Assembly: GCF_008086165.1 (NCBI RefSeq)
Contig: NZ_VSKL01000002.1
Span: 186,001-250,000 of the forward strand
Source: Algorimicrobium algoritergicola
Lineage (GTDB): Bacteria > Bacteroidota > Bacteroidia > Flavobacteriales > Flavobacteriaceae
Length of the DNA: 64,000 nt
Reading direction: 5' to 3'
The notes beneath the pieces are model-generated. The model ran no database searches. It was not told the DNA's origin and saw nothing but the letters and a program-made list of their open reading frames with translations. Of the stretch, positions 43,322 through 51,639 are shown in pieces. Both the position numbers and the translations under genes were made by a program. Numbering within the stretch: position 1 is the stretch's first letter; the number at the start of each line of letters is the position of its first letter.

Positions 43322-45151
43322 TTATTTTGAATTAAGTGAAAAGACTTTATTTATTTTATTCTTCAGTAAAAAATGTCTTATTGGATATATTATAAATCCA
43401 AGTATAATAAAAATCGGGTTTTTAGAAACTTGGAACGTATTAGTAAGTTTTGATAAGCCTAAAACATGCAGAGATGATAATATGAAGTAAAGCGTATAAA
43501 TTCCGCCAGAAATAGCACTTATTTGAATAATAATTGCTGAAATTTCTTCTAGTTTATTGTTTTTAAACACGAAATAAAGAACAAATAGAATGATAGCCAT
43601 GCAATAAAAAATAAAACTAAATTTAGAATGCATACTATAATCTGTTAAAAGTGATTTAGCTTTTAGTTGACTTTCAGAACTTAAAGTAATACTAGGTTCT
43701 TGAGTCGGGTTATTTTTTTCTGATTTGTTTTGAATTTTTAAAAGCTTCTTAATTGGTTCAATAATATGGTCAAATTCAAATAAACCGCGATCTGCTGTAG
43801 CTCGTTTGGTTAAATAGTATCCAAGAGGCAACATAACAAGCGTAGAGAACCAGGCAGCTAATATTGGATTTAAACTACCGTCTTTCGCACTGTTTTTCGC
43901 AAAAATTCCAATAAAGTGATAGGTTAAAAACAATAAAATGGCAATAATCATAGGTAATCCAATACCACCTTTTCTAATTAATGCACCTAAAGGAGCACCA
44001 ACAAAAAACAGGATAATACAGGCAAAACCTAACGCTAATTTTTCATGAAGAGCAATAAAATGTTTGTTGATTTCAACATTACGCTCTTTAAAATATTTAC
44101 TTTTAACGTTTAATATTTGTGTGGTACTTTTCAAGGAATTTAATGCCTGATCTAACATTTGTACTTTTTTCTTATCAGGAAATAATTCTAATACATTGCC
44201 GTTAAAAGATGAGTCAATACCTTTATTAACTGTAATTCCAGAGTTTAATACAGGTAAGTTAGAGCGGTTGTATAAACTTATAGCAAAATCTTCATGATCC
44301 TTTTTTAAAGCGGTTCCTAATGAGTCTATCATATAATTTAAATCAGAAATGTTCAGCATATTATACTTGTCTGATACATTTTTTTCGTCTAAATCATTAC
44401 TGTTTAACTGCGATAAATCGATATTGATCGTGTATTTTTCAAAATAACTCATCACCATGGGATGTCGATTCCTGTCCGCGCGATTTTTAGATGGTGTATC
44501 ATCATAAAAATAACCATCAAAGAGTATAAATTGTAATACATCTGAATCTTCTTCACCTACAAGTTCACCATCTTTAGCAACAATTATGGTGTTGTTGGCA
44601 TTATTTGCTTGGCTTTTTTTGTGCATAACCACACCTTTTAAAAACCTTCCATTTTCACCCGATTTTTTTTCAACTTTAATGTTGTAATCCATGACATCAT
44701 TAAACTGGCCTTCGGCAATAACCATGGCGGGTTTTAAAGAGGCAATGTTTTTCCGGAGATTATGAGAATTGTATTCGGCCCAAGGAATGACGTTATTGGC
44801 AAATAAAAAGGTGGTAAAACCTAATCCTACAATAAAGATACTTAAACCAGTCATAGCGCGCTGCAGCGAAATTCCAGTAGATTTCATGGCGGCAAACTCA
44901 TAGTTTTCAGCAAAACTCCCGAAAACCATAATGGAGGCTAGGAGTATGGTAAGTGGTAATACCAGTGGAATAAGCTTGGGTGTAAAGTAAAATAGAAACT
45001 TTAAAATGACAACCATGTCCAAATCCTTACCAGCTAATTCTTTTATATAAAGCCAAATGGTTTGTAATACAAAAATCAGCATGAGTATGATAAACACGCT
45101 GAAAAAGGTTTTTAAATACGTAGTAAGTATGTAACGGTCTAGTATTTTCAC
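43322..45151 (-). CDS. LptF/LptG-family permease (YjgP/YjgQ) for LPS export
   Basis: The 609-residue protein has the LptFG fold: three N-terminal membrane helices (TTYLKTFFSVFIILMLIFVL, ITILLASIMVFGSFAENYEFAAMKSTGIS, LSIFIVGLGFTTFLFANNVI), a large periplasmic beta-jellyroll, and three further helices (LALGFACIILFFVGAPLGAL, LPMIIAILLFLTYHFIGIFA, PILAAWFSTLVMLPLGYYLT). The E-x-A/x-M-K-S-T-G-I-S cytoplasmic turn is family-typical. An extra C-terminal part with two more hydrophobic stretches makes it longer than E. coli LptF/G (~360). It lies 32 nt upstream of ribB on the same strand and probably shares its transcript with lolA. Confidence 0.88.
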   Translation of the reverse strand: MKILDRYILTTYLKTFFSVFIILMLIFVLQTIWLYIKELAGKDLDMVVILKFLFYFTPKLIPLVLPLTILLASIMVFGSFAENYEFAAMKSTGISLQRAMTGLSIFIVGLGFTTFLFANNVIPWAEYNSHNLRKNIASLKPAMVIAEGQFNDVMDYNIKVEKKSGENGRFLKGVVMHKKSQANNANNTIIVAKDGELVGEEDSDVLQFILFDGYFYDDTPSKNRADRNRHPMVMSYFEKYTINIDLSQLNSNDLDEKNVSDKYNMLNISDLNYMIDSLGTALKKDHEDFAISLYNRSNLPVLNSGITVNKGIDSSFNGNVLELFPDKKKVQMLDQALNSLKSTTQILNVKSKYFKERNVEINKHFIALHEKLALGFACIILFFVGAPLGALIRKGGIGLPMIIAILLFLTYHFIGIFAKNSAKDGSLNPILAAWFSTLVMLPLGYYLTKRATADRGLFEFDHIIEPIKKLLKIQNKSEKNNPTQEPSITLSSESQLKAKSLLTDYSMHSKFSFIFYCMAIILFVLYFVFKNNKLEEISAIIIQISAISGGIYTLYFILSSLHVLGLSKLTNTFQVSKNPIFIILGFIIYPIRHFLLKNKINKVFSLNSK

Positions 45152-45255
45152 ACGTTTATATTTTCCTTATCATTTGAGCAATTTTAATAAAAAACGACAG
45201 GATATTAATGGTTTAATATTTTTTTAACATATTGATATTTAATATGTTAACTAAA

Positions 45256-45894
45256 TTAATCTAACTTATTAATATAATGGTCTTTATATTTATTAGCATC
45301 AAAGGTAAATAAGGTTTTTGATAAGGGCTCGTTTGTTTTAAAAGAATTAACAGTTAAAGTCGTTTTCGTACCGTTTTTTCCTGTTTCGATTAAGTTATAA
45401 ATGTGATTGGTTTGTGCATCAATACCTAAAAGAATAAATTTAATTTCGGAACCGGAATCACTAGGTGTTAATTTCACGTATTGAATTTTTCGGCCTTGAA
45501 CATTTTGAAGAATATCCATTTTGTAGGTGTATCCTTTTTCATAAAATGATAACATTTTACTTGGGGTAATGCTGTTTTCATCTTCGGTGTTATTTGATGA
45601 AATAGTTACCTCTTCATCATCTGGACTAATGCTATAAAGTGTTTTGCCATCATAAAAACGGGTCATTCCTAATATATTCAAACGGTATTTATCGCCTTCA
45701 ATAACAACATCACCACGTGTTTCCTGTTTTATATTTTCAGCATCATTGTTCAATGCATATTTAAAGTCAATGGAAATATTGTCATAACTTTTTACTTTTT
45801 TAGAAACCTTGTTTAATAGAATTTTGGCCTCATTGTCTTGTGCAAAAGTTACAGACGTGACCATGATTAATACTAATACTAATAGTTTTTTCAT
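45256..45894 (-). CDS. lolA: LolA-like outer membrane lipoprotein carrier
   Basis: The 212-residue periplasmic protein has signal peptide KKLLVLVLIMVTSVTFAQ. The LolA pattern is present: KSYDNISIDFKYAL near the N-terminus, then RGDVVIEGDKYRLNILG, TRFYDGKTLYSISPDDEEVTI, and the late strands (KYVKLTPSDSGSEIKFILL, TTLTVNSFKTNEPLSKTLFTFDANKY). It ferries lipoproteins from the inner to the outer membrane. The location between ftsK and an LptF/G permease is a conserved gene order in this family of bacteria. Confidence 0.88.
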   Translation of the reverse strand: MKKLLVLVLIMVTSVTFAQDNEAKILLNKVSKKVKSYDNISIDFKYALNNDAENIKQETRGDVVIEGDKYRLNILGMTRFYDGKTLYSISPDDEEVTISSNNTEDENSITPSKMLSFYEKGYTYKMDILQNVQGRKIQYVKLTPSDSGSEIKFILLGIDAQTNHIYNLIETGKNGTKTTLTVNSFKTNEPLSKTLFTFDANKYKDHYINKLD

Positions 45895-45945
45895 TACGAA
45901 TTAATTTATGCGCTTATTAAATTGAACGCTTTTTTTGTTATTGTT

Positions 45946-48330
45946 TTAGGAGGTTTCGTTTTCTAAAAGAATATTCAATGCTGCTAAATCTGGTACTAAA
46001 ACCTGTCGGGCTTTACTACCTTCAAATCCACCAACAATTCCTGCTGCTTCCAACTGATCTATTAAACGACCAGCACGATTGTATCCTAGTTTTAATTTTC
46101 GTTGTAATAATGATGCGGAACCTTGTTGGGCTGTAACAATAATTTCTGCCGCATCCTTAAACAAAATATCCCGATCACTTATGTCTACATCAAGACTTGT
46201 GCCACTTTCCTCACCAACATACTCTGGCAGTAAGTAAGCATCTGGATATGCTTTTTGTGAACCGATAAAATCTGTAATTTTTTCCACTTCTGGTGTATCA
46301 ACAAAAGCACACTGAATACGGATCATTTCGTTTCCTTGTGTGAAAAGCATATCACCACGACCAATTAATTGATCAGCTCCAGAGCCGTCTAAAATAGTAC
46401 GAGAATCTATTTTACTAGTTACTCTAAATGCTATTCTCGCTGGGAAATTCGCTTTAATAATACCTGTAATAACATTTACAGAAGGTCTTTGGGTTGCAAC
46501 AATTAAATGTATTCCAATAGCACGTGCTAATTGCGCCAACCGTGCAATAGGAGTTTCTACTTCTTTACCAGCTGTCATGATTAAATCCGCAAATTCATCA
46601 ACCACCAAAACTATATATGGCAAAAATTGATGACCATCATTTGGGTTTAATTTTCGCGCTTTAAATTTTACATTATATTCAGCAATGTTTCTACATAAGG
46701 CATTTTTTAATAACTCATAACGGTTATCCATTTCAATACACAATGAGTTTAGTGTATTAATTACCTTGGTATTATCTGTAATTATTGCTTCTTCGCTGTC
46801 TGGTAATTTAGCTAAATAATGACGTTCAATTTTATTGAAAAGTGTCAATTCAACTTTTTTCGGATCAACCAATACGAATTTCACTTCCGCAGGATGTTTC
46901 TTGTAGAGTAACGATGTTAGTACTGCATTTAAACCAACTGATTTACCTTGTCCTGTTGCACCTGCCATCAATAAGTGAGGCATTTTGGCTAAATCCACCA
47001 CAAAGGTTTCATTACTAATTGTTTTACCTAAAGCAATGGGTAAAGCCATTTCTGATTTCTGGAATTTCTGCGAAGCAATAACCGAACGCATAGAAACAAT
47101 AGTGGAATTTTTATTTGGAACTTCAATACCAATGGTTCCTTTTCCTGGAATTGGCGCAATAATTCGAATCCCTAAAGCTGAAAGTGATAAAGCAATATCA
47201 TCTTCTAGGTTTTTAATTTTTGAAATTCGGACTCCAGCTTCGGGTATAATTTCATATAAAGTTACCGTTGGTCCAATGGTTGCTTTAATATTGGAAATAC
47301 CAATTTTGTAGTTGTTTAGCGTATCTACAATGCGATTTTTGTTTTCTTCTAATTCTTCCTGGTTAATAGTTATACCTTCAGAATCGTATTTTTTTAGCAA
47401 ATCTAATGATGGGAATTGGTAATTACTCAATTCCAAAGTCGGATCAAACTGGCCAAAATCTTCAACTAATTTATTCGCTAAATTATCAGTTTCCGAAAGT
47501 TCTTCTTCAACCGTTTCAACTTCAATCTGCATTTCAGGTTCTTCGGTAGCCTCTTTTGCTACAGGTTTTGGTTCTGGTTTCTTAATTGGAGGTGTAACTG
47601 TTTCTTCTGGCTTGTTTTTTTCGACAGTTAAATCGAAAGCAGATTTGATATCTTCAGCTTCCGCTGATAAATCATTATCTAAAGGAACTAGTGTTTCATC
47701 ATCTACCTGACTATCTTTTAAGTTGGCGTTGATGTCCTTTTTAACCGACGAAAAAGCATTTTTAATAGTATCAAAAGTCATTCTAAACCGAATGGCTAAA
47801 TAGAATATTAATCCAAAAACGAGTAGGAGTATCGTTCCAATTTTTCCTAAATAGACTTGTAAATACGTGTTTATTTCAAAACCGATTGTTCCACCTAATG
47901 AGCTCCATTTTTCAGAGAAAAACCCGAAAATAATTGAAAGCCATACAACAATTAAAGTGCCCCAAAACCAATGTTTGTGAAGTTTAGATCGGTTGCCGTT
48001 GGTAAGAATAAAAATACCTGAAAGGAAAATGAGACCCGCAAAAATAAAAGAAGCTATACCAAAGCCACGATGAATAAAAAAATCACTGACCCAGGCACCT
48101 GTTTTATTAAGCCAATTTTGAGATGCTACGGTTTTATTAGCAAATTCCGAAAGTGTACTTTGATCGTTTTGTCCTGTAAAAAAGTACGACACAAAAGCAA
48201 TAAAAAGTAAGAGACCTGTAAGAATTAAAAAACTACCAAACACCAACTTTTGTTGATTGGATAGTTTAAAACTAGGCGCTTTTAACTTGGGTTTTGTCGC
48301 TATTGTTGCTTTTGTTTTTTTCTTGGCCAT
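45946..48330 (-). CDS. ftsK: FtsK/SpoIIIE DNA translocase
   Basis: The 794-residue septal DNA pump has an N-terminal region with four to five membrane helices (~residues 25-195), an acidic/Pro linker (~210-290), the FtsK alpha domain (ISNIKATIGPTVTLYEIIPE), and the motor with Walker A GATGQGKS (Lys463) and Walker B VLVVDEFADLI. ARLAQLARAIGIHLIVATQRPSV follows, then the C-terminal gamma winged helix (SASLLQRKLKLGYNRAGRLID). It clears DNA from the division septum and activates XerCD. The length is normal for Bacteroidota FtsK. Confidence 0.95.
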   Translation of the reverse strand: MAKKKTKATIATKPKLKAPSFKLSNQQKLVFGSFLILTGLLLFIAFVSYFFTGQNDQSTLSEFANKTVASQNWLNKTGAWVSDFFIHRGFGIASFIFAGLIFLSGIFILTNGNRSKLHKHWFWGTLIVVWLSIIFGFFSEKWSSLGGTIGFEINTYLQVYLGKIGTILLLVFGLIFYLAIRFRMTFDTIKNAFSSVKKDINANLKDSQVDDETLVPLDNDLSAEAEDIKSAFDLTVEKNKPEETVTPPIKKPEPKPVAKEATEEPEMQIEVETVEEELSETDNLANKLVEDFGQFDPTLELSNYQFPSLDLLKKYDSEGITINQEELEENKNRIVDTLNNYKIGISNIKATIGPTVTLYEIIPEAGVRISKIKNLEDDIALSLSALGIRIIAPIPGKGTIGIEVPNKNSTIVSMRSVIASQKFQKSEMALPIALGKTISNETFVVDLAKMPHLLMAGATGQGKSVGLNAVLTSLLYKKHPAEVKFVLVDPKKVELTLFNKIERHYLAKLPDSEEAIITDNTKVINTLNSLCIEMDNRYELLKNALCRNIAEYNVKFKARKLNPNDGHQFLPYIVLVVDEFADLIMTAGKEVETPIARLAQLARAIGIHLIVATQRPSVNVITGIIKANFPARIAFRVTSKIDSRTILDGSGADQLIGRGDMLFTQGNEMIRIQCAFVDTPEVEKITDFIGSQKAYPDAYLLPEYVGEESGTSLDVDISDRDILFKDAAEIIVTAQQGSASLLQRKLKLGYNRAGRLIDQLEAAGIVGGFEGSKARQVLVPDLAALNILLENETS

Positions 48331-48458
48331 ATATACTTTCCGTAAAACAGAAAAAGGTTATTTTGTAATTAATTCTGAAAATTTATGTTCGGGTTGACGT
48401 GACATCAGATGGTCACAAAAATACAAATAGTTCGCGTTAATCCTAAAGCTAAATGTAT

Positions 48459-48827
48459 TTAAAAAATCTTTGGAATATATATGATACAACCTATGATTAT
48501 TGCGGTTACGGCAAAAATAAAGACAGCACCTGCCGCTATATCTTTAATAAGACCTATTTTTTTATGATATTCTGGATGCATAAAATCTGCTATTTCCTCG
48601 ATAGCCGTATTTATGCCTTCTAACGCCATAATTAAACCAATAGCTCCTATTTGAATAAGCCATTCGGTTGTTGAGATTTTAAAATAGAATCCCGCAACTG
48701 TCATTATAATACCAATACAAAATTGCACTTTTATACTAGCTTCTGTTGAAACTAATATAAAAGCGCCTTTGAAAGCATATGTAACGCTTTTTAGTCTATT
48801 AATTAAAAATGAATCTTTTTTAGGCAT
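48459..48827 (-). CDS. dgkA: Diacylglycerol kinase-family membrane protein (DgkA type)
   Basis: The 122-residue protein has three membrane helices and the DgkA active-site pattern: an N-terminal amphipathic helix (RLKSVTYAFKGAFILVSTEASIK), LIMALEGINTAIEEIADFM with the conserved Glu-Asn/Thr-Ala-Ile-Glu box, and IGLIKDIAAGAVFIFAVTAII. It phosphorylates a membrane lipid alcohol: diacylglycerol in E. coli, undecaprenol in Gram-positives. Its start codon overlaps the end of the thiol peroxidase gene by 8 nt, so the two are translationally coupled. Confidence 0.9.
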   Translation of the reverse strand: MPKKDSFLINRLKSVTYAFKGAFILVSTEASIKVQFCIGIIMTVAGFYFKISTTEWLIQIGAIGLIMALEGINTAIEEIADFMHPEYHKKIGLIKDIAAGAVFIFAVTAIIIGCIIYIPKIF

Positions 48828-49326
48828 CCATTAAAGCCTGTAAAGCTGCTTTGTAGTTTGGTTCAACTACCGTTTCTTGAACTTGTTCTGTATAAACTAC
48901 TTGTCCATTTTCATCAATGACTACTACAGATCTAGAAAGTAACGTTTCTAATGGTCCTGAAGTAAAAGCAACGCCATAATTTTTTCCGAAGCTTCTATCT
49001 TTGAAATCTGAAAGCGATACCACATTATCTAATCCTTCTGCAGCGCAGAAACGAGCTAATGCAAATGGTAAATCTCTAGAAATGCAAAGTACTTTTGTGT
49101 TGTCTAATTCGCTTGCTTCTTGGTTAAATTGTCTCACTGAAGCAGCGCACGTACCTGTATCTACGCTTGGAAATATATTTAATACTAATTTTTGTCCTTT
49201 ATAGTCTGCTAATGTGTTAGTTCCTAAATCGGTATTGGTTAAAGAGAAATCAGGCGCTTTACTATTCGCATTTGGAAGTGATCCAGATGTTTGAATTGCA
49301 TCGCCATGTAAGGTTACTGTTGCCAT
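48820..49326 (-). CDS. tpx: Thiol peroxidase (Tpx)
   Basis: The 168-residue atypical 2-Cys peroxiredoxin has peroxidatic Cys60 in PSVDTGTCAASVRQFN and resolving Cys94 in ARFCAAEG, the same spacing as E. coli Tpx (Cys61/Cys95). It reduces organic hydroperoxides in the periplasm or cytoplasm using thioredoxin; no signal peptide is seen here, so it is probably cytoplasmic. It heads a two-gene unit with dgkA. Confidence 0.95.
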   Translation of the reverse strand: MATVTLHGDAIQTSGSLPNANSKAPDFSLTNTDLGTNTLADYKGQKLVLNIFPSVDTGTCAASVRQFNQEASELDNTKVLCISRDLPFALARFCAAEGLDNVVSLSDFKDRSFGKNYGVAFTSGPLETLLSRSVVVIDENGQVVYTEQVQETVVEPNYKAALQALMDA

Positions 49327-49509
49327 AATATTTTAAAATTTTAGTTGTTATAAAAATAGGGATATTTCCCTTGAATCATTACTAAAATATAAGGTTTTTT
49401 TAATCTATTGTATGTTAAGAATGCGTTAAACGAAATATAAATAAAAACCGCAACCTAGATAATTACGTTAGTAGGGTATAAACAAATTAATAACTTAAAA
49501 ATTACCAAT

Positions 49510-50088
49510 ATGAAAAATTTGAAATTAGTAACAGTAGCAGCATGTCTATTTACATTTGTAGTATCTATGAATATGAGTGCTCAAAGTAAAATGATGAAAC
49601 AAGAGACTAAAATGGTTGGTGGTGCCGAAATGTATCCAACAAAAAATATTATTGAAAATGCTGTGAATTCTAAAGATCATACCACGTTAGTAGCAGCCGT
49701 TAAAGCTGCAGATTTAGTTGATGCTTTATCAAGTGAAGGTCCTTTTACCGTTTTTGCTCCAACAAATAATGCATTTGATAAGTTATCTAAAGGAACTGTA
49801 GATAATTTATTGATGATGGAAAATAAAATGATGTTACAAACCATTTTAAAAAATCATGTTGCTTCTGGTAAATGGAATGCTTCTGATATTATGAAAGCCA
49901 TTAAAAAGGGTAGTGGTAAAGCGCAAATTGAAACCTTAAGTGGTGGAACATTAACAGCTTGGATGAAAGGAAAAGAAGTGTATGTAACGGATGAGAATGG
50001 AAACTCTGCTATGGTAACTATTGCTGATGTAAACCAATCTAATGGTGTTATTCATGTAATTGATGCCGTATTATTACCAAAATCGTAA
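49510..50088 (+). CDS. Secreted fasciclin-domain protein
   Basis: The 192-residue protein has signal peptide LVTVAACLFTFVVSMNMSAQ and one FAS1 domain (residues ~50-190): NIIENAVNSKDHTTLVAAVK, then DALSSEGPFTVFAPTNNAFDKL (the H1 box) and MVTIADVNQSNGVIHVIDAVLLP (the H2 box). FAS1 proteins are extracellular adhesion or protein-binding modules. It is a single-gene unit with a strong two-way terminator. Confidence 0.92.
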   Translation: MKNLKLVTVAACLFTFVVSMNMSAQSKMMKQETKMVGGAEMYPTKNIIENAVNSKDHTTLVAAVKAADLVDALSSEGPFTVFAPTNNAFDKLSKGTVDNLLMMENKMMLQTILKNHVASGKWNASDIMKAIKKGSGKAQIETLSGGTLTAWMKGKEVYVTDENGNSAMVTIADVNQSNGVIHVIDAVLLPKS

Positions 50089-50120
50089 GTATATAATTAG
50101 TCTATATTTTATTTGAAGAT

Positions 50121-50156
50121 AAAAAGCCACTAAAATTAAATTTTAGTGGCTTTTTT
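50121..50156. terminator. Bidirectional intrinsic terminator
   Basis: Perfect 15-bp arms at 50121-50135 and 50141-50155 enclose a 5-nt loop, with an A-run on one side and a T-run on the other. It serves the fasciclin gene on the plus strand and the small minus-strand gene ending at 50177. Confidence 0.9.
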
Positions 50157-50176
50157 GTATTTGTTTAATATGTCAA

Positions 50177-50434
50177 TTACTTGTCAATAGAACCAAGCAC
50201 GCGTTTCATAAAGCTGTTTAAAGCTTCTTTTTGTGGTGTGCCATCTTTCATCATTTTATTCACTTCAATAGCGCCATACATGTTTGAAATTAGCTCGCCA
50301 ATAACATCTAACTCTTCATCTTTTAATGAGGATACTTCCGTTAAGGCTTCTAAAGTTTCAATAGTTTCAAGAACATAATCCTCATCATTCTCTTCAATAA
50401 ATTGCGTCAAATGTTTAATTATAGGTAGTTTCAT
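50177..50434 (-). CDS. Small conserved acidic protein (DUF6952-like)
   Basis: The 85-residue soluble, mostly helical acidic protein begins MKLPIIKHLTQFIEENDEDY and has a VLETIETLEALTEVSSLKDEELDVIGEL core. It lies 6 nt after the thioredoxin-like gene on the same strand. I recall small proteins of this kind (DUF6952) next to thioredoxin in relatives, but cannot confirm the family. No function is known. The tight operon implies a role in redox or peroxide stress. Confidence 0.7.
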   Translation of the reverse strand: MKLPIIKHLTQFIEENDEDYVLETIETLEALTEVSSLKDEELDVIGELISNMYGAIEVNKMMKDGTPQKEALNSFMKRVLGSIDK

Positions 50435-50440
50435 GCTTAA

Positions 50441-50749
50441 TTAGATTACGTTATCAACAAGTTCTTTTAAAGCTTCAAATTTATTGGTTTGTTCTTGCCC
50501 AACAAATTCACCTTTTTTAAAAGTAGCAAAGGTTGGTAAATTATCAACAGTGGCTAATTTTCTACTTTCAGGAAATTTTTCAGCATCAGCCATTACAAAA
50601 GTAACGCCTTCATGCTCTGTAGCTAATTTCTTGAATTTAGGCTTCATAATGCGGCAGTTTCCACACCATGTAGCTGAATATTGTACAACTACTATATCAT
50701 TATTATTAATGATATCCTGTAAATTATCTTTTTCTAATTCCTGTACCAT
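50441..50749 (-). CDS. Thioredoxin-family protein
   Basis: The 102-residue thioredoxin fold has active site ATWCGNCRIMKPKF (Cys29 and Cys32) and cis-Pro in DNLPTFATFKKGE. The WCGNC motif differs from classic WCGPC. Its gene lies between a peroxiredoxin and a small acidic protein, so it probably recycles the peroxiredoxin. Confidence 0.92.
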   Translation of the reverse strand: MVQELEKDNLQDIINNNDIVVVQYSATWCGNCRIMKPKFKKLATEHEGVTFVMADAEKFPESRKLATVDNLPTFATFKKGEFVGQEQTNKFEALKELVDNVI

Positions 50750-50773
50750 AGTTTTTTGAAGTTTTGGCTAATC

Positions 50774-50804
50774 AAAGTCCTCCCAATTAGGAAGGACTTT
50801 TTTT
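50774..50804 (+). terminator. Terminator-like hairpin on the plus strand between two minus-strand genes
   Basis: Arms aaagtcct (50774-50781) and aggacttt (50793-50800) plus two further pairs with one bulge are followed by a seven-T run. The T-run is only on the plus strand, although both neighbouring genes read on the minus strand. Confidence 0.5.
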
Positions 50805-50859
50805 AGATGTTTAATATAATTTGTATTAATGGTTCTTCGTACGAAGATGGAAGTTCTAA

Positions 50860-51498
50860 TTAGTGAGATGCTAAATATGCAGCCGTTCCTTTCGCGTTAG
50901 CTTGCATAGCGTCTTTTCCTTCTTCCCAGTTTGCTGGACAAACTTCACCTTTTTCCTGTACATGTGTTAAGGCATCTACCAAACGAATATATTCACCAAC
51001 ATTTCTACCTAATGGCATGTTGTTAATACTTTCGTGTTGCACAATACCATCTTCATCAATGATATACGTAGCTCTGTAGGTTACATTATCTCCTTCAACT
51101 TGAACAGTACCTGTCTCTTCGTCAAAAATTTCGTTGGTAATATCTAAAATTCCTAAAACACTAGATAAGTTTCTGTTACTATCTGCAAGGATTGGATAGG
51201 TTACGCCTTCAATTCCTCCATTATCTTTTGCCGTGTTTAACCATGCAAAATGTACTTCAGGTGTATCACATGATGCGCCAATTACTAGTGTATTACGTTT
51301 TTCGAATTCTTTCATTGCTGCTTGAAATGCGTGTAATTCCGTTGGGCAAACAAAGGTGAAATCTTTAGGGTACCAGAATAATACTACTTTTTTCTTGTTG
51401 TTAACTGCTTCTTCAAGAACGTTCACTTTAAAAGTGTCGCCCATTTCATTCATTGCGTCAACGTTTAAATCTGGAAATTTTTTTCCTACAAATGCCAT
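50860..51498 (-). CDS. AhpC-type 2-Cys peroxiredoxin
   Basis: The 212-residue typical 2-Cys peroxiredoxin has peroxidatic Cys51 in YPKDFTFVCPTELHAF and resolving Cys187 in GEVCPANWEEGKDAM. It reduces hydrogen peroxide and alkyl hydroperoxides; no AhpF gene is visible, and the adjacent thioredoxin is a plausible reductant. The C-terminus ends AAYLASH. It heads the minus-strand peroxide-defence group with the thioredoxin and the small acidic protein. Confidence 0.94.
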   Translation of the reverse strand: MAFVGKKFPDLNVDAMNEMGDTFKVNVLEEAVNNKKKVVLFWYPKDFTFVCPTELHAFQAAMKEFEKRNTLVIGASCDTPEVHFAWLNTAKDNGGIEGVTYPILADSNRNLSSVLGILDITNEIFDEETGTVQVEGDNVTYRATYIIDEDGIVQHESINNMPLGRNVGEYIRLVDALTHVQEKGEVCPANWEEGKDAMQANAKGTAAYLASH

Positions 51499-51639
51499 GT
51501 TTTTATATTTTAATTGTTATTAATTTTCTTAATCACAAATATAAGAACAAGTCGTAGTGTTTAGGTCAAATTGAAATCTTAATTCCTTATTGAAGTATAG
51601 TTTAAACTTATGGCGAAGTTTAAAAGTAATAGTTTATTC

